Assembly (NCBI RefSeq): GCF_036812735.1
Contig: NZ_CP117523.1
Location: 3,224,001-3,288,000 of the forward strand
Length of the DNA stretch: 64,000 nucleotides
Direction of reading: 5' to 3'
DNA from: Terrisporobacter glycolicus ATCC 14880 = DSM 1288
GTDB lineage: Bacteria > Bacillota > Clostridia > Peptostreptococcales > Peptostreptococcaceae
Shown: positions 20,253-29,274 of the stretch, piece by piece
Position numbering within the stretch: position 1 is the first letter of the stretch
Layout: each line of letters starts with the position of its first letter
Program-made: the position numbers and the translations under genes
Notes under the pieces: model-generated
Told to the model about the DNA's origin: nothing
Seen by the model: only the letters and a program-made list of their open reading frames with translations
Databases searched by the model: none

Positions 20253-20714
20253 TTACTCCCTTGTTATACCAAGCTTATTTAAGATATGTTCTTCCTTTTC
20301 TCTCATTTCTTTTGTATTTTCTTCTGTGTCATGATCGTATCCTAATAAATGGAACATGCTATGACATACTAAAAAGCACACTTCTCTTTCAAAACTATGG
20401 TTATATTCTCTACTTTGTTCAAAAGCTCTTTCTAAAGAAATTACTATATCTCCTAAAGATTCTTCTCCAAAATCAACATCAAATTCTTCATCTACTAAAA
20501 GAGGAAATGATAATACATCTGTAGGTCTATTTACTCCTCTAAATTCTCTATTTAATTGATGTATTTCTTTATTGTCAACAAATGATAAACTTACTTCATA
20601 GTCATCATCATAACCTTCATAATCTAAACACTCAGATATAATATCTTTTATTTTTTCTATTAACTCTTCTTTCACTTCTAATTTATCTTGTCTATTGTCT
20701 ATTATTAATTCCAT
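20253..20714 (-). CDS. ybeY: Endoribonuclease YbeY (rRNA maturation factor)
   Basis: Metal-dependent single-strand endoribonuclease involved in 16S rRNA 3'-end maturation and ribosome quality control. The 153-residue protein has the zinc motif HSMFHLLGYDH with His118, His122 and His128, and the upstream NREFRGVNRPTDVLSFPL signature. The conserved chaperone-like order phoH-ybeY-dgkA-era is kept. Confidence 0.97.
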   Translation of the reverse strand: MELIIDNRQDKLEVKEELIEKIKDIISECLDYEGYDDDYEVSLSFVDNKEIHQLNREFRGVNRPTDVLSFPLLVDEEFDVDFGEESLGDIVISLERAFEQSREYNHSFEREVCFLVCHSMFHLLGYDHDTEENTKEMREKEEHILNKLGITRE

Positions 20715-20736
20715 GTTTCCACCTTCTATTATCGTC

Positions 20737-21750
20737 TTATTTTTTTGTACTTTTATCTTTTCCTTTTATCTCTTGTTTTTTATTTAAATTAAATTCTTCT
20801 TTTGTCTCGAACTTTTCATAAGCTCTAATTATTCTTTGAACTAGCTCATGTCTTACAACATCCTTTTCACTTAGAGCAATACTTCCTATACCACTTACAT
20901 TTGAAAGTATTTTTGTAGCCTGAACTAAACCACTTTTTTTATTGTTTGGAAGATCCGTTTGAGTTATATCTCCAGTTACTACAGCTTTTGATCCAAATCC
21001 AAGTCTTGTTAAAAACATCTTCATTTGTTCTGGTGTAGTATTTTGAGCTTCATCTAGTATAATAAATGCATTATCTAAAGTTCTACCTCTCATGAAAGCC
21101 AGTGGAGCAACTTCTATTGTTCCTCGTTCTAAATACTTATTAAATCTATCAGGTCCTAGCATATCAAATAAAGCATCGTATAAAGGTCTTAAATAAGGAT
21201 CTACTTTGTCCTTCATATCACCAGGTAAAAATCCTAAACTTTCTCCTGCTTCAACAGCCGGTCTAGTAAGGATTATTCTGCTTACTTCATCATTTTTAAA
21301 AGCTCTTACTGCCATAGCCACGGCTAAATAAGTTTTTCCTGTTCCTGCTGGACCAATCCCAAAAGTTATATCATTATTTCTAATCAAGTCCACATATTCT
21401 TTTTGACCTAAAGTTTTAGGTTGTACAGGATTTCCTTTTTTAGTTAAAACTATTATACCTTCTAACTCTTTTATCTTTTTTTCGCTTCCTTCTAATAATA
21501 ATCCTAACGAGTAGGTAATACTTTGTTTATCTAAAGACTTTCCTTTAGATACTGAATCATAAAGTTCATTCATTAATCTAAGTGCTAAGTCTACATTTTT
21601 TTCTTCACCCATTAGCACTATATTACCTTCTCTTAGTATCACATCTATGTTTAGAGTATTTTCTATTAATTTTATATTTTCATCAAAATTCCCAAACAGT
21701 TCTCTTTCAAACTTCTCTTCTGATACTATAAATTTTTTTTGTATAATCAA
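20737..21750 (-). CDS. phoH: PhoH family ATPase (PhoL)
   Basis: Cytoplasmic PhoH-like P-loop ATPase; often next to ybeY and implicated in RNA metabolism, though its exact role is unsettled. The 337-residue protein has an N-terminal KH-like region, Walker A GPAGTGKT (residues 133-140) and Walker B FIILDEAQNTT, RLGFGSKAVVTGD. Translation begins at TTG with AAGGAGG 10 nt upstream. The C-terminal 25 residues are Lys/Glu-rich and disordered. Confidence 0.95.
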   Translation of the reverse strand: MIIQKKFIVSEEKFERELFGNFDENIKLIENTLNIDVILREGNIVLMGEEKNVDLALRLMNELYDSVSKGKSLDKQSITYSLGLLLEGSEKKIKELEGIIVLTKKGNPVQPKTLGQKEYVDLIRNNDITFGIGPAGTGKTYLAVAMAVRAFKNDEVSRIILTRPAVEAGESLGFLPGDMKDKVDPYLRPLYDALFDMLGPDRFNKYLERGTIEVAPLAFMRGRTLDNAFIILDEAQNTTPEQMKMFLTRLGFGSKAVVTGDITQTDLPNNKKSGLVQATKILSNVSGIGSIALSEKDVVRHELVQRIIRAYEKFETKEEFNLNKKQEIKGKDKSTKK

Positions 21751-21784
21751 TTGAAATATTCCTCCTTAAGTGATGTATGGTTTA

Positions 21785-23077
21785 TTAATTTTCTTTTTTA
21801 TCATTAGTTTTTATATCTTCTTCTTTAAATTCATTTCTTATATCGTTAATAGGTCTATTTTCTGGATTAGAACTCTTTTGTTCCCCTTCTTCTTTCTTTT
21901 TCTTTTCTAAATTAGACTTAATTATAGCTTCTGCTTCACTTTTACTTAATATATCAAGCTGTGCTATATCTTCACTTGTAGTTACTGTTACTACATATTC
22001 TACCATACTTTTATTAACATTATATTTATCCTTCGAATCTACTATTCTTGCTGATACTGGAATTGTATAATCTAACTCTTTTAGTACTGCTGTAGATAAT
22101 TCTTCTTTTATTTTTTCAACATCTATTTTATCTTCAACTTTTTTTACCTCATAAAAAGTGCTTATTATTATTTTTACAGGAAATGTATAATCTCCTATTT
22201 TAAGCTCGTGTGTTTTATTTTCAATTTCATAATCCTTATATTTTATGTTTCTCAATATTTTATATTTTTTATCATAGAAACTTATGGTATAAACTTTTTT
22301 CTTATTATCAGTTCTTTGATTTTTAATATCTATGTAATTTGAAGTTTTTTTTGCTTCATAAAAAGTCGTTGCCCAAACTTCTGGTAAAGCTGTCGTATTA
22401 GCTCCATTAACTAATACATCTCCTTTTTTTACTATGTCACCTTCTTCAACAAGTGCTTCACCACTTCTAGGTACTACTTTTTCTATTATACCATCTTTTG
22501 TTGCTATAATATTACAATAATTAGAGTTTTCCTTGGAATTTTGACTTTCATCTTTTTTAGTTATATTTACAAAAATATTAGTTCCTTTAACGTTTATTGA
22601 TACATACGCAATTTGATTAAATTTACCCATTATACTGTCTCTTACAACTTTTCTATCTATGCTCTTTTTGTACACGCCCGGTTTAACTCCTTGTATGTAA
22701 AGTTCCTTTTTTAGAGCTGCTTTATCTATCCCCTCTGGAGCTGTAACATATACATCTGTAACAAACTGCGATGTAGACATTAATATGATTAAAGAAATTA
22801 TTGCACAGATAACCATTCCCCTGTAAGTATATATTCTTTTAGCAATAAAAGGAATGCCTGTCTGTTTTTTAACCTTAATATTAAACTTATTGCTTCTATG
22901 AATTTTTTTTAACCTTTTAAAATTATCTCTATCAATATTAAATTGAATTTTAGTTTTTTCTATCCTATTTACATTGTAAACATATATTTTATTTCTTATA
23001 AGGTAATTTAAAAAGCTTTCTGTATCAAGTCCCTCTACAACAATTGTATAATATCCTCTTATGAAACTTATCACCAC
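21785..23077 (-). CDS. yqfD: Sporulation protein YqfD
   Basis: YqfD family, sigma-E controlled in B. subtilis and needed for efficient sporulation. The 430-residue protein has an N-terminal cytoplasmic region, one membrane segment at about residues 88-108 (MVICAIISLIILMSTSQFV) and a long extracytoplasmic domain with a POTRA-like start and VPRSGEALVEEGDIVKKGDVLV. The acidic/lysine-rich tail from about 400 is low complexity. Tandem GTG codons start the gene; GGAGGAGA supports the first. Partner of yqfC, 9 bp upstream. Confidence 0.92.
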   Translation of the reverse strand: MVISFIRGYYTIVVEGLDTESFLNYLIRNKIYVYNVNRIEKTKIQFNIDRDNFKRLKKIHRSNKFNIKVKKQTGIPFIAKRIYTYRGMVICAIISLIILMSTSQFVTDVYVTAPEGIDKAALKKELYIQGVKPGVYKKSIDRKVVRDSIMGKFNQIAYVSINVKGTNIFVNITKKDESQNSKENSNYCNIIATKDGIIEKVVPRSGEALVEEGDIVKKGDVLVNGANTTALPEVWATTFYEAKKTSNYIDIKNQRTDNKKKVYTISFYDKKYKILRNIKYKDYEIENKTHELKIGDYTFPVKIIISTFYEVKKVEDKIDVEKIKEELSTAVLKELDYTIPVSARIVDSKDKYNVNKSMVEYVVTVTTSEDIAQLDILSKSEAEAIIKSNLEKKKKEEGEQKSSNPENRPINDIRNEFKEEDIKTNDKKEN

Positions 23078-23086
23078 GATCTCCTC

Positions 23087-23320
23087 CTAATCAACATACT
23101 CTAGGGAGTATATAAGTCCTTTTATTCCAATTTCTTCTGTTTCTATATACTTTAATAAAAGTTTATCCCCAGTTATTTTTATTGTTTTAGCCTTAGTCTT
23201 TATTTTAATTAAATTAGTGTCATAAGTTATAATTGATAAATAGTTCTCTATCTTAATAAATGTATTGCTTACTAAAGTAACTGTTGGTTGTGTTACTTTC
23301 AAATCTGGTGATATATCCAT
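23087..23320 (-). CDS. yqfC: Sporulation protein YqfC (YabP/YqfC family)
   Basis: 77-residue small protein with the YabP/YqfC beta-rich domain (FIKIENYLSIITYDTNLIKIK, then ITGDKLLLKYIETEEIGIKG). It is paired with yqfD as in B. subtilis. The ATG has GAGGAGGGG upstream; reading further upstream meets an in-frame TAG with no other start codon, so the N-terminus is genuinely shorter than the B. subtilis protein. Probable sigma-E regulon member by homology. Confidence 0.88.
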   Translation of the reverse strand: MDISPDLKVTQPTVTLVSNTFIKIENYLSIITYDTNLIKIKTKAKTIKITGDKLLLKYIETEEIGIKGLIYSLEYVD

Positions 23321-23393
23321 AATGAAAATCCCCTCCTCTTGTATATTCTATTAATGTACCTCCTTAAAATTTCATAATTTTTATATCTTCATA

Positions 23394-23419
23394 TAAAAAA
23401 AACTGAGAATACTCTCAGC
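23394..23419 (-). terminator. Rho-independent terminator after tspO
   Basis: Minus-strand hairpin CTGAGA / TCTCAG (23403-23408 and 23413-23418) followed by a run of nine T, just after the tspO stop. It insulates tspO from yqfC. Confidence 0.8.
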
Positions 23420-23437
23420 ATTTTTTATTTCATTTCT

Positions 23438-23935
23438 CTACTTATTTATAAACCATATGAAATAATTAAGAACTAGAGCATAAATCATCCACAGAATATA
23501 CGGTATGTTTAAATAGGCTGCAATCGGCTTAATCTTATAAAACTTATAAATCATTATTAATACGAAACCCAAAAGTAGTATTAAATCTACTAAAGCCGTT
23601 AGTCTAAGTTGAAATCCAAAAAACAAAATAGACCACAAAAAATTTAGTCCTAATTGAGCCCAATAGTAAAACATAGCATCTTTTATTTTTGTTTCATTCT
23701 TATTTTGTGATAATATTATGTAAGAGGATGTTCCCATTAATATGTATAATACCGTCCAAACAACAGGAAATACTATACCTGGGGGTGAAAATCCCGGTTT
23801 AATAAGTTCATGATAATATGTTATTGTATCTACTCCACTTATAGCTTGGGCTAAAATACTACTTAAATATCCAACAAGCAATGGTATTAACACACAGCAG
23901 ATATACTTTTTAACTTCTTTAACTGATATAATCAA
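23438..23935 (-). CDS. tspO: TspO/MBR family tryptophan-rich sensory protein
   Basis: Five-helix membrane protein related to the mitochondrial translocator protein TSPO; bacterial members bind porphyrins and are linked to oxidative-stress or tetrapyrrole handling. The 165-residue protein shows the family core PPGIVFPVVWTVLYILMGTS and FWSILFF-like helix 3 (NFLWSILFFGFQL). The TTG start has AGAGAGGT 6 nt upstream. It is a single-gene unit between two terminators. Confidence 0.92.
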   Translation of the reverse strand: MIISVKEVKKYICCVLIPLLVGYLSSILAQAISGVDTITYYHELIKPGFSPPGIVFPVVWTVLYILMGTSSYIILSQNKNETKIKDAMFYYWAQLGLNFLWSILFFGFQLRLTALVDLILLLGFVLIMIYKFYKIKPIAAYLNIPYILWMIYALVLNYFIWFINK

Positions 23936-24030
23936 CTTCTTACCTCTCTTTCACTTATTATTCTTATGTATTTCTATTAAATAAATATGAACAAAAAGAA
24001 GTGATTATGATTATTTATTAATTACAACAC

Positions 24031-24058
24031 AAAAAAACCTAGAGATTTCTCTCTAGGT
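24031..24058 (-). terminator. Rho-independent terminator after yqeY
   Basis: Perfect 8-bp stem CCTAGAGA / TCTCTAGG (24038-24045, 24050-24057) with a 4-nt loop, followed on the minus strand by T7. It lies 7 bp after the yqeY stop. Confidence 0.88.
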
Positions 24059-24064
24059 TTTTAT

Positions 24065-24508
24065 CTATTGTAAATTTTTCTTTACTAACTCATTTATTAG
24101 TTTTCCATCAGCTCTGCCTTTTACTTTAGGCATTATTGATGTCATAATTTTTTTCATATCTTTCATAGAAGTAGCTCCTACTTCAGATATAGTAGAAATT
24201 ACAATTTTATTTAATTCTTCTTCGCTTAATTGTTGAGGTAGGTACTCTTTTAAAACTTCTATTTCTGCTTCTGCCTTGCTCACTAAATCTTCTCTCCCAG
24301 CTTTTAAAAACTCTTCACGAGAATCTCTAGTCTGCTTTAATTGCTTTGCAATAAGATCTACTATCTCATCATCTCCTAATTCAACTCTATTATCAACTTC
24401 GTATTGTTTAATAGAAGCTCTAATAAGAGTTATAACAGACTTCTTGATAGCATCTTTATTTTTCATAGAAGATTTTAGATCTTCTTGTAACTTTTGTTTA
24501 AGGGACAT
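24065..24508 (-). CDS. yqeY: GatB/YqeY domain protein
   Basis: 147-residue helical YqeY protein related to the tRNA-binding tail of GatB; role in tRNA handling suspected but unproven. The sequence follows B. subtilis YqeY throughout (LKQRDSREEF-like region, YLPQQLSEEELNKIV, MKDMKKIMTSIMPKVKGRADG). The start is taken as the ATG at 24508 with GAGGTG 6 nt upstream; an in-frame GTG at 24517 overlaps that Shine-Dalgarno. It follows rpsU by 26 bp, the usual arrangement. Confidence 0.95.
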   Translation of the reverse strand: MSLKQKLQEDLKSSMKNKDAIKKSVITLIRASIKQYEVDNRVELGDDEIVDLIAKQLKQTRDSREEFLKAGREDLVSKAEAEIEVLKEYLPQQLSEEELNKIVISTISEVGATSMKDMKKIMTSIMPKVKGRADGKLINELVKKNLQ

Positions 24509-24534
24509 TCCCCTCACCTCTTTACTTCTATTTA

Positions 24535-24714
24535 CTATCTTTTAGCGTTTTTTCTTCTAGCTGCTTCAGCTTTTTTCTTACGTTTAACACTTGGCTTATC
24601 ATAGTGCTCTCTTTTTCTAACTTCTGACATTATGCCAGACATTGCACATTGACGTTTAAATCTTCTTAAAGCACTGTCCAATGATTCATTTTCTCTTACT
24701 CTTACTTCTGACAT
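24535..24714 (-). CDS. rpsU: 30S ribosomal protein S21
   Basis: 59-residue basic ribosomal protein starting [20 protein letters not shown] and ending in an Arg/Lys-rich helix ([16 protein letters not shown]). S21 contacts the anti-Shine-Dalgarno region and helps initiation. A very strong Shine-Dalgarno GGAGGGAGGG precedes the ATG. It is followed directly by yqeY. Confidence 0.98.
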   Translation of the reverse strand: MSEVRVRENESLDSALRRFKRQCAMSGIMSEVRKREHYDKPSVKRKKKAEAARRKNAKR

Positions 24715-24804
24715 TCTTTTTCCCTCCCTCCGATTGCGCGAATTATGCTGGGACTGTAATCTGATTATATCTGCATCACTGCATTACAACCTCACACTTT
24801 GTTT

Positions 24805-24833
24805 ATTATAAACTAAAATTAAACTTTTATCAA
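24805..24833 (-). promoter_or_regulatory. Sigma-A promoter of rpsU-yqeY
   Basis: Minus strand TTGATA (24828-24833), 17-bp spacer, TATAAT (24805-24810); this gives a leader of about 85 nt before rpsU. Near-consensus with optimal spacing. Confidence 0.8.
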
Positions 24834-24873
24834 GTATTTAATTATTTATAATTTTAATTTATTTAAGAAAAAA

Positions 24874-25224
24874 TTATTTTTTCTCTGCTTCATAATTAGG
24901 TAATTTTTTACCTGCTAATATATGATAGTGAAGGTGTTTTACTTCTTGTCCTCCGTCACTTCCACAGTTATTAATTATTCTAAATCCAGCATCACTAAAA
25001 CCTTTATCTATAGCTATTTTATTTATAACAGAGTGAATGTGTGCAACAATTTCAATTTCTTTATCTGAAATATCTATTATACTATCATAATGTTTTTTTG
25101 GAACAACTAATATATGATATGGTGCAACAGGATTTATGTCATTAAAAGCTAGCACTTTATCATCTTCATATACTTTGTCACAAGGTATATCTCCATCTAT
25201 TATTTTACAAAATAAACAATCCAT
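24874..25224 (-). CDS. HIT family nucleotide-binding protein
   Basis: Histidine-triad (HINT-like) protein that hydrolyses AMP-lysine or other purine nucleotide phosphoramidates. 116 residues, with N-terminal CLFCKIIDGDIP and the triad HLHYHIL giving His97, His99 and His101. It is transcribed after mtaB with a 45-bp gap. The physiological substrate is unknown. Confidence 0.95.
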   Translation of the reverse strand: MDCLFCKIIDGDIPCDKVYEDDKVLAFNDINPVAPYHILVVPKKHYDSIIDISDKEIEIVAHIHSVINKIAIDKGFSDAGFRIINNCGSDGGQEVKHLHYHILAGKKLPNYEAEKK

Positions 25225-25269
25225 TTTTCCACCTCCTCACTATTGATTATAACCCTAAAATTCTACATG

Positions 25270-26577
25270 TTATACTAAAATTCCTTCTACATATTCATCT
25301 TTTACTTCTATAATTTTAACTTTCAGTATTTTTCCACAAATATCTTCATTATAATTTACAAAAGTTTTTAAATAGTTAGGAGTTAATCCTTCATATTTGT
25401 TTTCTTCAGTTTTTTGTTCAAATAATACTTCAAATTCTTTACCTACCATTTTTGATGCAAATTTTTCAAAGTTTTCTTTATTTAACTGTAGAAGTTTTTC
25501 ACTTCTTTCATGTTTTATTTGTGGAGAAACTTGATCTTTCATATCTGCCGCTCTAGTTCCTTTTCTTGGTGAATACTTGAATATATGCATTTGTGATAAC
25601 TTAATATCTTTTAAGAAATTGTAAGTTTGTTCAAACTCTTCTTCTGTTTCACCAGGGAACCCAACTATTACATCAGTAGTTATTGTTACATTAGGGATTT
25701 CTCTTCTTAATTTATCAACTATTTCTTTATATTCCTCAGTTGTATATCTTCTGTTCATTCTTTCTAGTGTCTTATCACATCCGCTTTGTAGTGATAAATG
25801 ATAATGAGGCATTACTTTTTCCATTTTTGATACTTCATTTACAAATTCATCTGTAAATAATATAGGCTCAACAGAACTTGTTCTTATTCTTTTTATTCCA
25901 CCTATTTCATTTATTTTCTTAATTACATCTAAAAGGCCCACTTCTTCTTTTAAATCTTTTCCATAAGAAGCTACATGTATACCTGTAAGTACCACTTCTT
26001 CGTACCCATTTTCAGCTAAAGTTTTCGCTTCATTTGCTATGCTTTTAATATCTCTACTCCTTACTTTTCCACCTCTTGCGTAAGGTATTATACAGTAAGT
26101 ACAGAATCTATCACACCCATCCTGTATTTTCATAAACGCTCTAGTTCTACCATTTGACTGGCTTATTTCTATATCTTCGAAAGCTCTAACTTTCATTATG
26201 TCATCAACTGTAGAAGCTTTTTTATCTCCTTCTACAACTTCTAGTTTTTTTATTTCATCAACTATCGTTCTTCTCTCATTGGTTCCCATTACAAGGTTTA
26301 CTTCTTGTATTTCAAGTATTTCTTCTGGAGAAACTTGAGAATAACATCCAACAACAGCTATTATAGCATTTGGATTTTTCTTTTTCATCCTTCTTATATA
26401 TTGACGTGATTTTCTATCACTCATATGTGTTACCGTACATGTGTTTATAACATAAACATCTGCATAATCTTCGCTACCAACTTGCTCATATCCGTCTTCT
26501 TTGAACATTTCAAGCATAGCTTCTGTTTCATATTGATTTACTTTACAACCTAAAGTATAAAAAGCTACTTTTTTCAT
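25270..26577 (-). CDS. mtaB: tRNA threonylcarbamoyladenosine methylthiotransferase MtaB
   Basis: Radical-SAM enzyme (YqeV family) that converts t6A37 to ms2t6A37 in tRNAs decoding ANN codons. The 435-residue protein has N-terminal cluster cysteines Cys11, Cys47 and Cys78, the radical-SAM triad Cys155/Cys159/Cys162 (CDRFCTYC), and a C-terminal TRAM domain. Its ATG overlaps the rsmE stop by one nucleotide, so it is coupled to rsmE. Confidence 0.95.
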   Translation of the reverse strand: MKKVAFYTLGCKVNQYETEAMLEMFKEDGYEQVGSEDYADVYVINTCTVTHMSDRKSRQYIRRMKKKNPNAIIAVVGCYSQVSPEEILEIQEVNLVMGTNERRTIVDEIKKLEVVEGDKKASTVDDIMKVRAFEDIEISQSNGRTRAFMKIQDGCDRFCTYCIIPYARGGKVRSRDIKSIANEAKTLAENGYEEVVLTGIHVASYGKDLKEEVGLLDVIKKINEIGGIKRIRTSSVEPILFTDEFVNEVSKMEKVMPHYHLSLQSGCDKTLERMNRRYTTEEYKEIVDKLRREIPNVTITTDVIVGFPGETEEEFEQTYNFLKDIKLSQMHIFKYSPRKGTRAADMKDQVSPQIKHERSEKLLQLNKENFEKFASKMVGKEFEVLFEQKTEENKYEGLTPNYLKTFVNYNEDICGKILKVKIIEVKDEYVEGILV

Positions 26578-27329
26578 TATATATTTCCTCCTAAGTCACT
26601 TAGCTCATATAAAACTATGGAAGAAGCAACTACAGATGCAGTTTCTGTTCTAAGTATTCTAGGTCCTAGAGAAACTACTTTTCCATCTATATTTTGAATT
26701 TTTTCAATTTCTTCTTCTTCAAATCCACCTTCTGGTCCAACAAAAATCCCAATTGTATTTGCACTAGAATCTTTTAAGCCTTCTTTTATAGAAATTGTTC
26801 TTTCATTTTCATAAGGGCAAAGATTTAAATCATTGTTTTTCATATCTTCTAAGGCTTCTTTAAAAGTTAAAACTCCTGTAAGTTTTGGTATTTTACCTCT
26901 TTTACTTTGTTTAGCTGCTTCGTAAATGATTCTTTCCCATCTTTCAATCTTTTTATCTTCTTTTTTATTGTCTATTTTCGTTACACTTCTTTTGGTTTGT
27001 ACTAAAACTATTTCATCTACACCTATTTCTGTTAATTTTTGAAGTATTAATTCCATTTTAGTTCCTTTAGGCATACCTTGATATAACTTAACTTTTAAAT
27101 CAGATTCACGTTTTATATTTGCTTTTTCAATTATGTCTAACAATATACTGTGTTTATTTATTTCTTTTATTTCACAAACATACTCATTATTGTCCATATC
27201 ACAAACTTCTAATTTATCACTTTCTTTACATCGAAGAACTCTGGAAATATGCTTAACATCTTCACCTTCAATAATACAAGTATTTTGTTCTAAATTAATG
27301 TTATTTTTAGGCGTGAAAAATCTATCCAT
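26577..27329 (-). CDS. rsmE: 16S rRNA (uracil1498-N3)-methyltransferase RsmE
   Basis: SPOUT-class methyltransferase for 16S m3U1498. 250 residues with N-terminal PUA-like domain (HISRVLRCKESDKLEVCD) and the knotted SAM-binding motifs FVGPEGGFEEEE and LGPRILRTETA. It lies between prmA and mtaB in the conserved order prmA-rsmE-mtaB. Confidence 0.97.
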   Translation of the reverse strand: MDRFFTPKNNINLEQNTCIIEGEDVKHISRVLRCKESDKLEVCDMDNNEYVCEIKEINKHSILLDIIEKANIKRESDLKVKLYQGMPKGTKMELILQKLTEIGVDEIVLVQTKRSVTKIDNKKEDKKIERWERIIYEAAKQSKRGKIPKLTGVLTFKEALEDMKNNDLNLCPYENERTISIKEGLKDSSANTIGIFVGPEGGFEEEEIEKIQNIDGKVVSLGPRILRTETASVVASSIVLYELSDLGGNI

Positions 27330-27337
27330 AATTTCAC

Positions 27338-28279
27338 CTACTTAAGTTTTGATACTATAGCTGACCACTCGCCAAGTTTTACTATCTCAACTATCTCAAA
27401 TCCATTTTTTTCTAAAGCTTCTACAACTTCATCTATTTTAGCATGAATTATTCCTGATGATATAAATACTCCATCTTTACTTAGGAATTTACTTATATCA
27501 TTAGCCAATATTTTTATTATATCTGCTATTATATTAGCAACAATTACATCTGCTTTTCCTTCTACAACCTCAAATAAGCTACCATGTTTTACAACAACTT
27601 TGTCTGATACATTATTTAGTTCACAGTTTTCTTTAGACACTTTCACTGCTACTTCATCTAAATCTCCTGCAACAACTTCTTTTGCTCCAAGCTTAGCAGC
27701 TGCTATAGCTAGTATTCCACTACCACATCCTATATCAAATACTCTTTTAGTACCATCTACGTATTTTTCTAATTCTCTTATACACATAGAAGTTGTTTCA
27801 TGAGTTCCTGTTCCAAATGCCATGCCTGGATCTAATTCTATTACTAAATTACCTTCTTGATTTTCATAGTCTTCCCAAGTAGGTTTTACTACTATCTTTT
27901 GACCAACTTTAGTAGGCTTATAATATTTTTTCCATTCATTAGCCCAGTCTTCTTCTTTTACTTGTCCTAAAGACACACTTCCTTCACCTATATCTATACC
28001 GTAATCTTTTAAACCTAAAACCTTTTGTTTTATGTTTTCAATAACTTCCATCACATTTCTTTCTTCTGAAATATATGTTTTTATAAGTACTCCATCTTGT
28101 CCGCTTTTTTTGAATACTTCTTCTTCTACATAATCCCAATCATATTCATTTTTCTTTTGGAATATGAAATCCTTAGGATCTTCTATTATTACGCCACCTG
28201 TTCTTTCATTTTCTAATATGTTAGTTATGGCCTCTACTGCTTCCGTAGTTGTTTTTATAGTTACTTCAATCCAATTCAT
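27338..28279 (-). CDS. prmA: Ribosomal protein L11 methyltransferase
   Basis: SAM-dependent trimethylation of ribosomal protein L11. The 313-residue protein has DPGMAFGTGTHETT, the SAM motif VFDIGCGSGILAIAAAKLGA and NIIADII. An in-frame TTG lies six codons upstream, but AAAGAAGG is placed 7 nt before the ATG at 28279, which also starts the conserved MNWIEV. In clostridia prmA usually follows dnaJ; here the trp operon lies between them. The 220 bp upstream hold no gene. Confidence 0.96.
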   Translation of the reverse strand: MNWIEVTIKTTTEAVEAITNILENERTGGVIIEDPKDFIFQKKNEYDWDYVEEEVFKKSGQDGVLIKTYISEERNVMEVIENIKQKVLGLKDYGIDIGEGSVSLGQVKEEDWANEWKKYYKPTKVGQKIVVKPTWEDYENQEGNLVIELDPGMAFGTGTHETTSMCIRELEKYVDGTKRVFDIGCGSGILAIAAAKLGAKEVVAGDLDEVAVKVSKENCELNNVSDKVVVKHGSLFEVVEGKADVIVANIIADIIKILANDISKFLSKDGVFISSGIIHAKIDEVVEALEKNGFEIVEIVKLGEWSAIVSKLK

Positions 28280-28448
28280 ATGTAAACCTTCTTTCAAAAT
28301 TTTATCTCATTTTTTCATAAACTTTATTATATCATAATTATTATTATCTTTTATATAATTCTTTAATCTATTTTTTCATAAAGTATACATAAAATACAGA
28401 ACATCATGTCTAAGTACAACTCAATTTAATAGAAGATATTAAATACAG

Positions 28449-28482
28449 CAAAAATATTCTAATAAATAATATTAGAATATTT
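28449..28482 (-). terminator. Candidate terminator of the trp operon
   Basis: Perfect 11-bp A/T-rich inverted repeat AATATTCTAAT / ATTAGAATATT (28453-28463 and 28471-28481) with a 7-nt loop; on the minus strand it runs into T5. It lies 22 bp beyond the trpA stop. Low GC makes it weak. Confidence 0.6.
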
Positions 28483-28503
28483 TAATATTTATATATTTTT
28501 ATT

Positions 28504-29274
28504 CTAAACTAAAACCTCTTTCATTTCTTTCACATATTTATATACATGTTCTCCTGCATTTGCGCCATAATTTTCAATAATTTTGACTATTGCACTTCCA
28601 ACTATTACACCATCAGCTTGTTTAGAAATTTCTCTACATTGTTTTGGAGTATTGATTCCAAATCCAACTGCACAAGGTGTAGATGTAACTTTTCTTACCA
28701 TATCTACCGTATTAGATATATCGGTTTTTATATTATTTCTTACACCGGTTACACCCATAGAAGATACTATATAAACAAATCCCCTAGATTCTTTTGCAAT
28801 AGAATATATACGTTCTTTAGATGTTGGTGAAATTAGAGAAATTATATCCACATTATTTTTTAAAGCTATTTTATTAATTTCACCTTTTTCCTCAAACGGC
28901 AAGTCAGGTATTATAATACCATCCACTCCTATTTCATTGCATTTATTAAAAAATTTATCATATCCATAATTATAAACTGGATTTAAATAAGTTAAAAACA
29001 CTAACGGTACAGAAATTTCTTTTCTTATTTCTTCTACCATTTTAAATATTTTTTCTATTGTGGTTCCAGATGATAAAGCTCTAATATTAGCACCTTGTAT
29101 AACTATTCCCTCTGCTATAGGGTCTGAAAAAGGTATGCCTATTTCAATTAAATCAGCTCCTCCCCTTATCATTTCTCTTATATACTCTTTTGTTTTATCT
29201 AAACTAGGGTCTCCTGCTGTTATAAATCCAATAAATGCTTTTCCATTGCTAAATGCATTTTTTATTTTACTCAT
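28504..29274 (-). CDS. trpA: Tryptophan synthase alpha chain
   Basis: Cleaves indole-3-glycerol phosphate to indole and glyceraldehyde 3-phosphate; works as alpha2beta2 with TrpB. The 256-residue protein has the TrpA signature [26 protein letters not shown] with catalytic Glu and Asp, and GFGINTPKQ. Start chosen at ATG 29274, with AAGGGGAAG upstream; the ORF extends 9 codons further. The ATG lies inside the end of trpB (8-nt overlap), implying coupling. Last gene of the operon. Confidence 0.97.
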   Translation of the reverse strand: MSKIKNAFSNGKAFIGFITAGDPSLDKTKEYIREMIRGGADLIEIGIPFSDPIAEGIVIQGANIRALSSGTTIEKIFKMVEEIRKEISVPLVFLTYLNPVYNYGYDKFFNKCNEIGVDGIIIPDLPFEEKGEINKIALKNNVDIISLISPTSKERIYSIAKESRGFVYIVSSMGVTGVRNNIKTDISNTVDMVRKVTSTPCAVGFGINTPKQCREISKQADGVIVGSAIVKIIENYGANAGEHVYKYVKEMKEVLV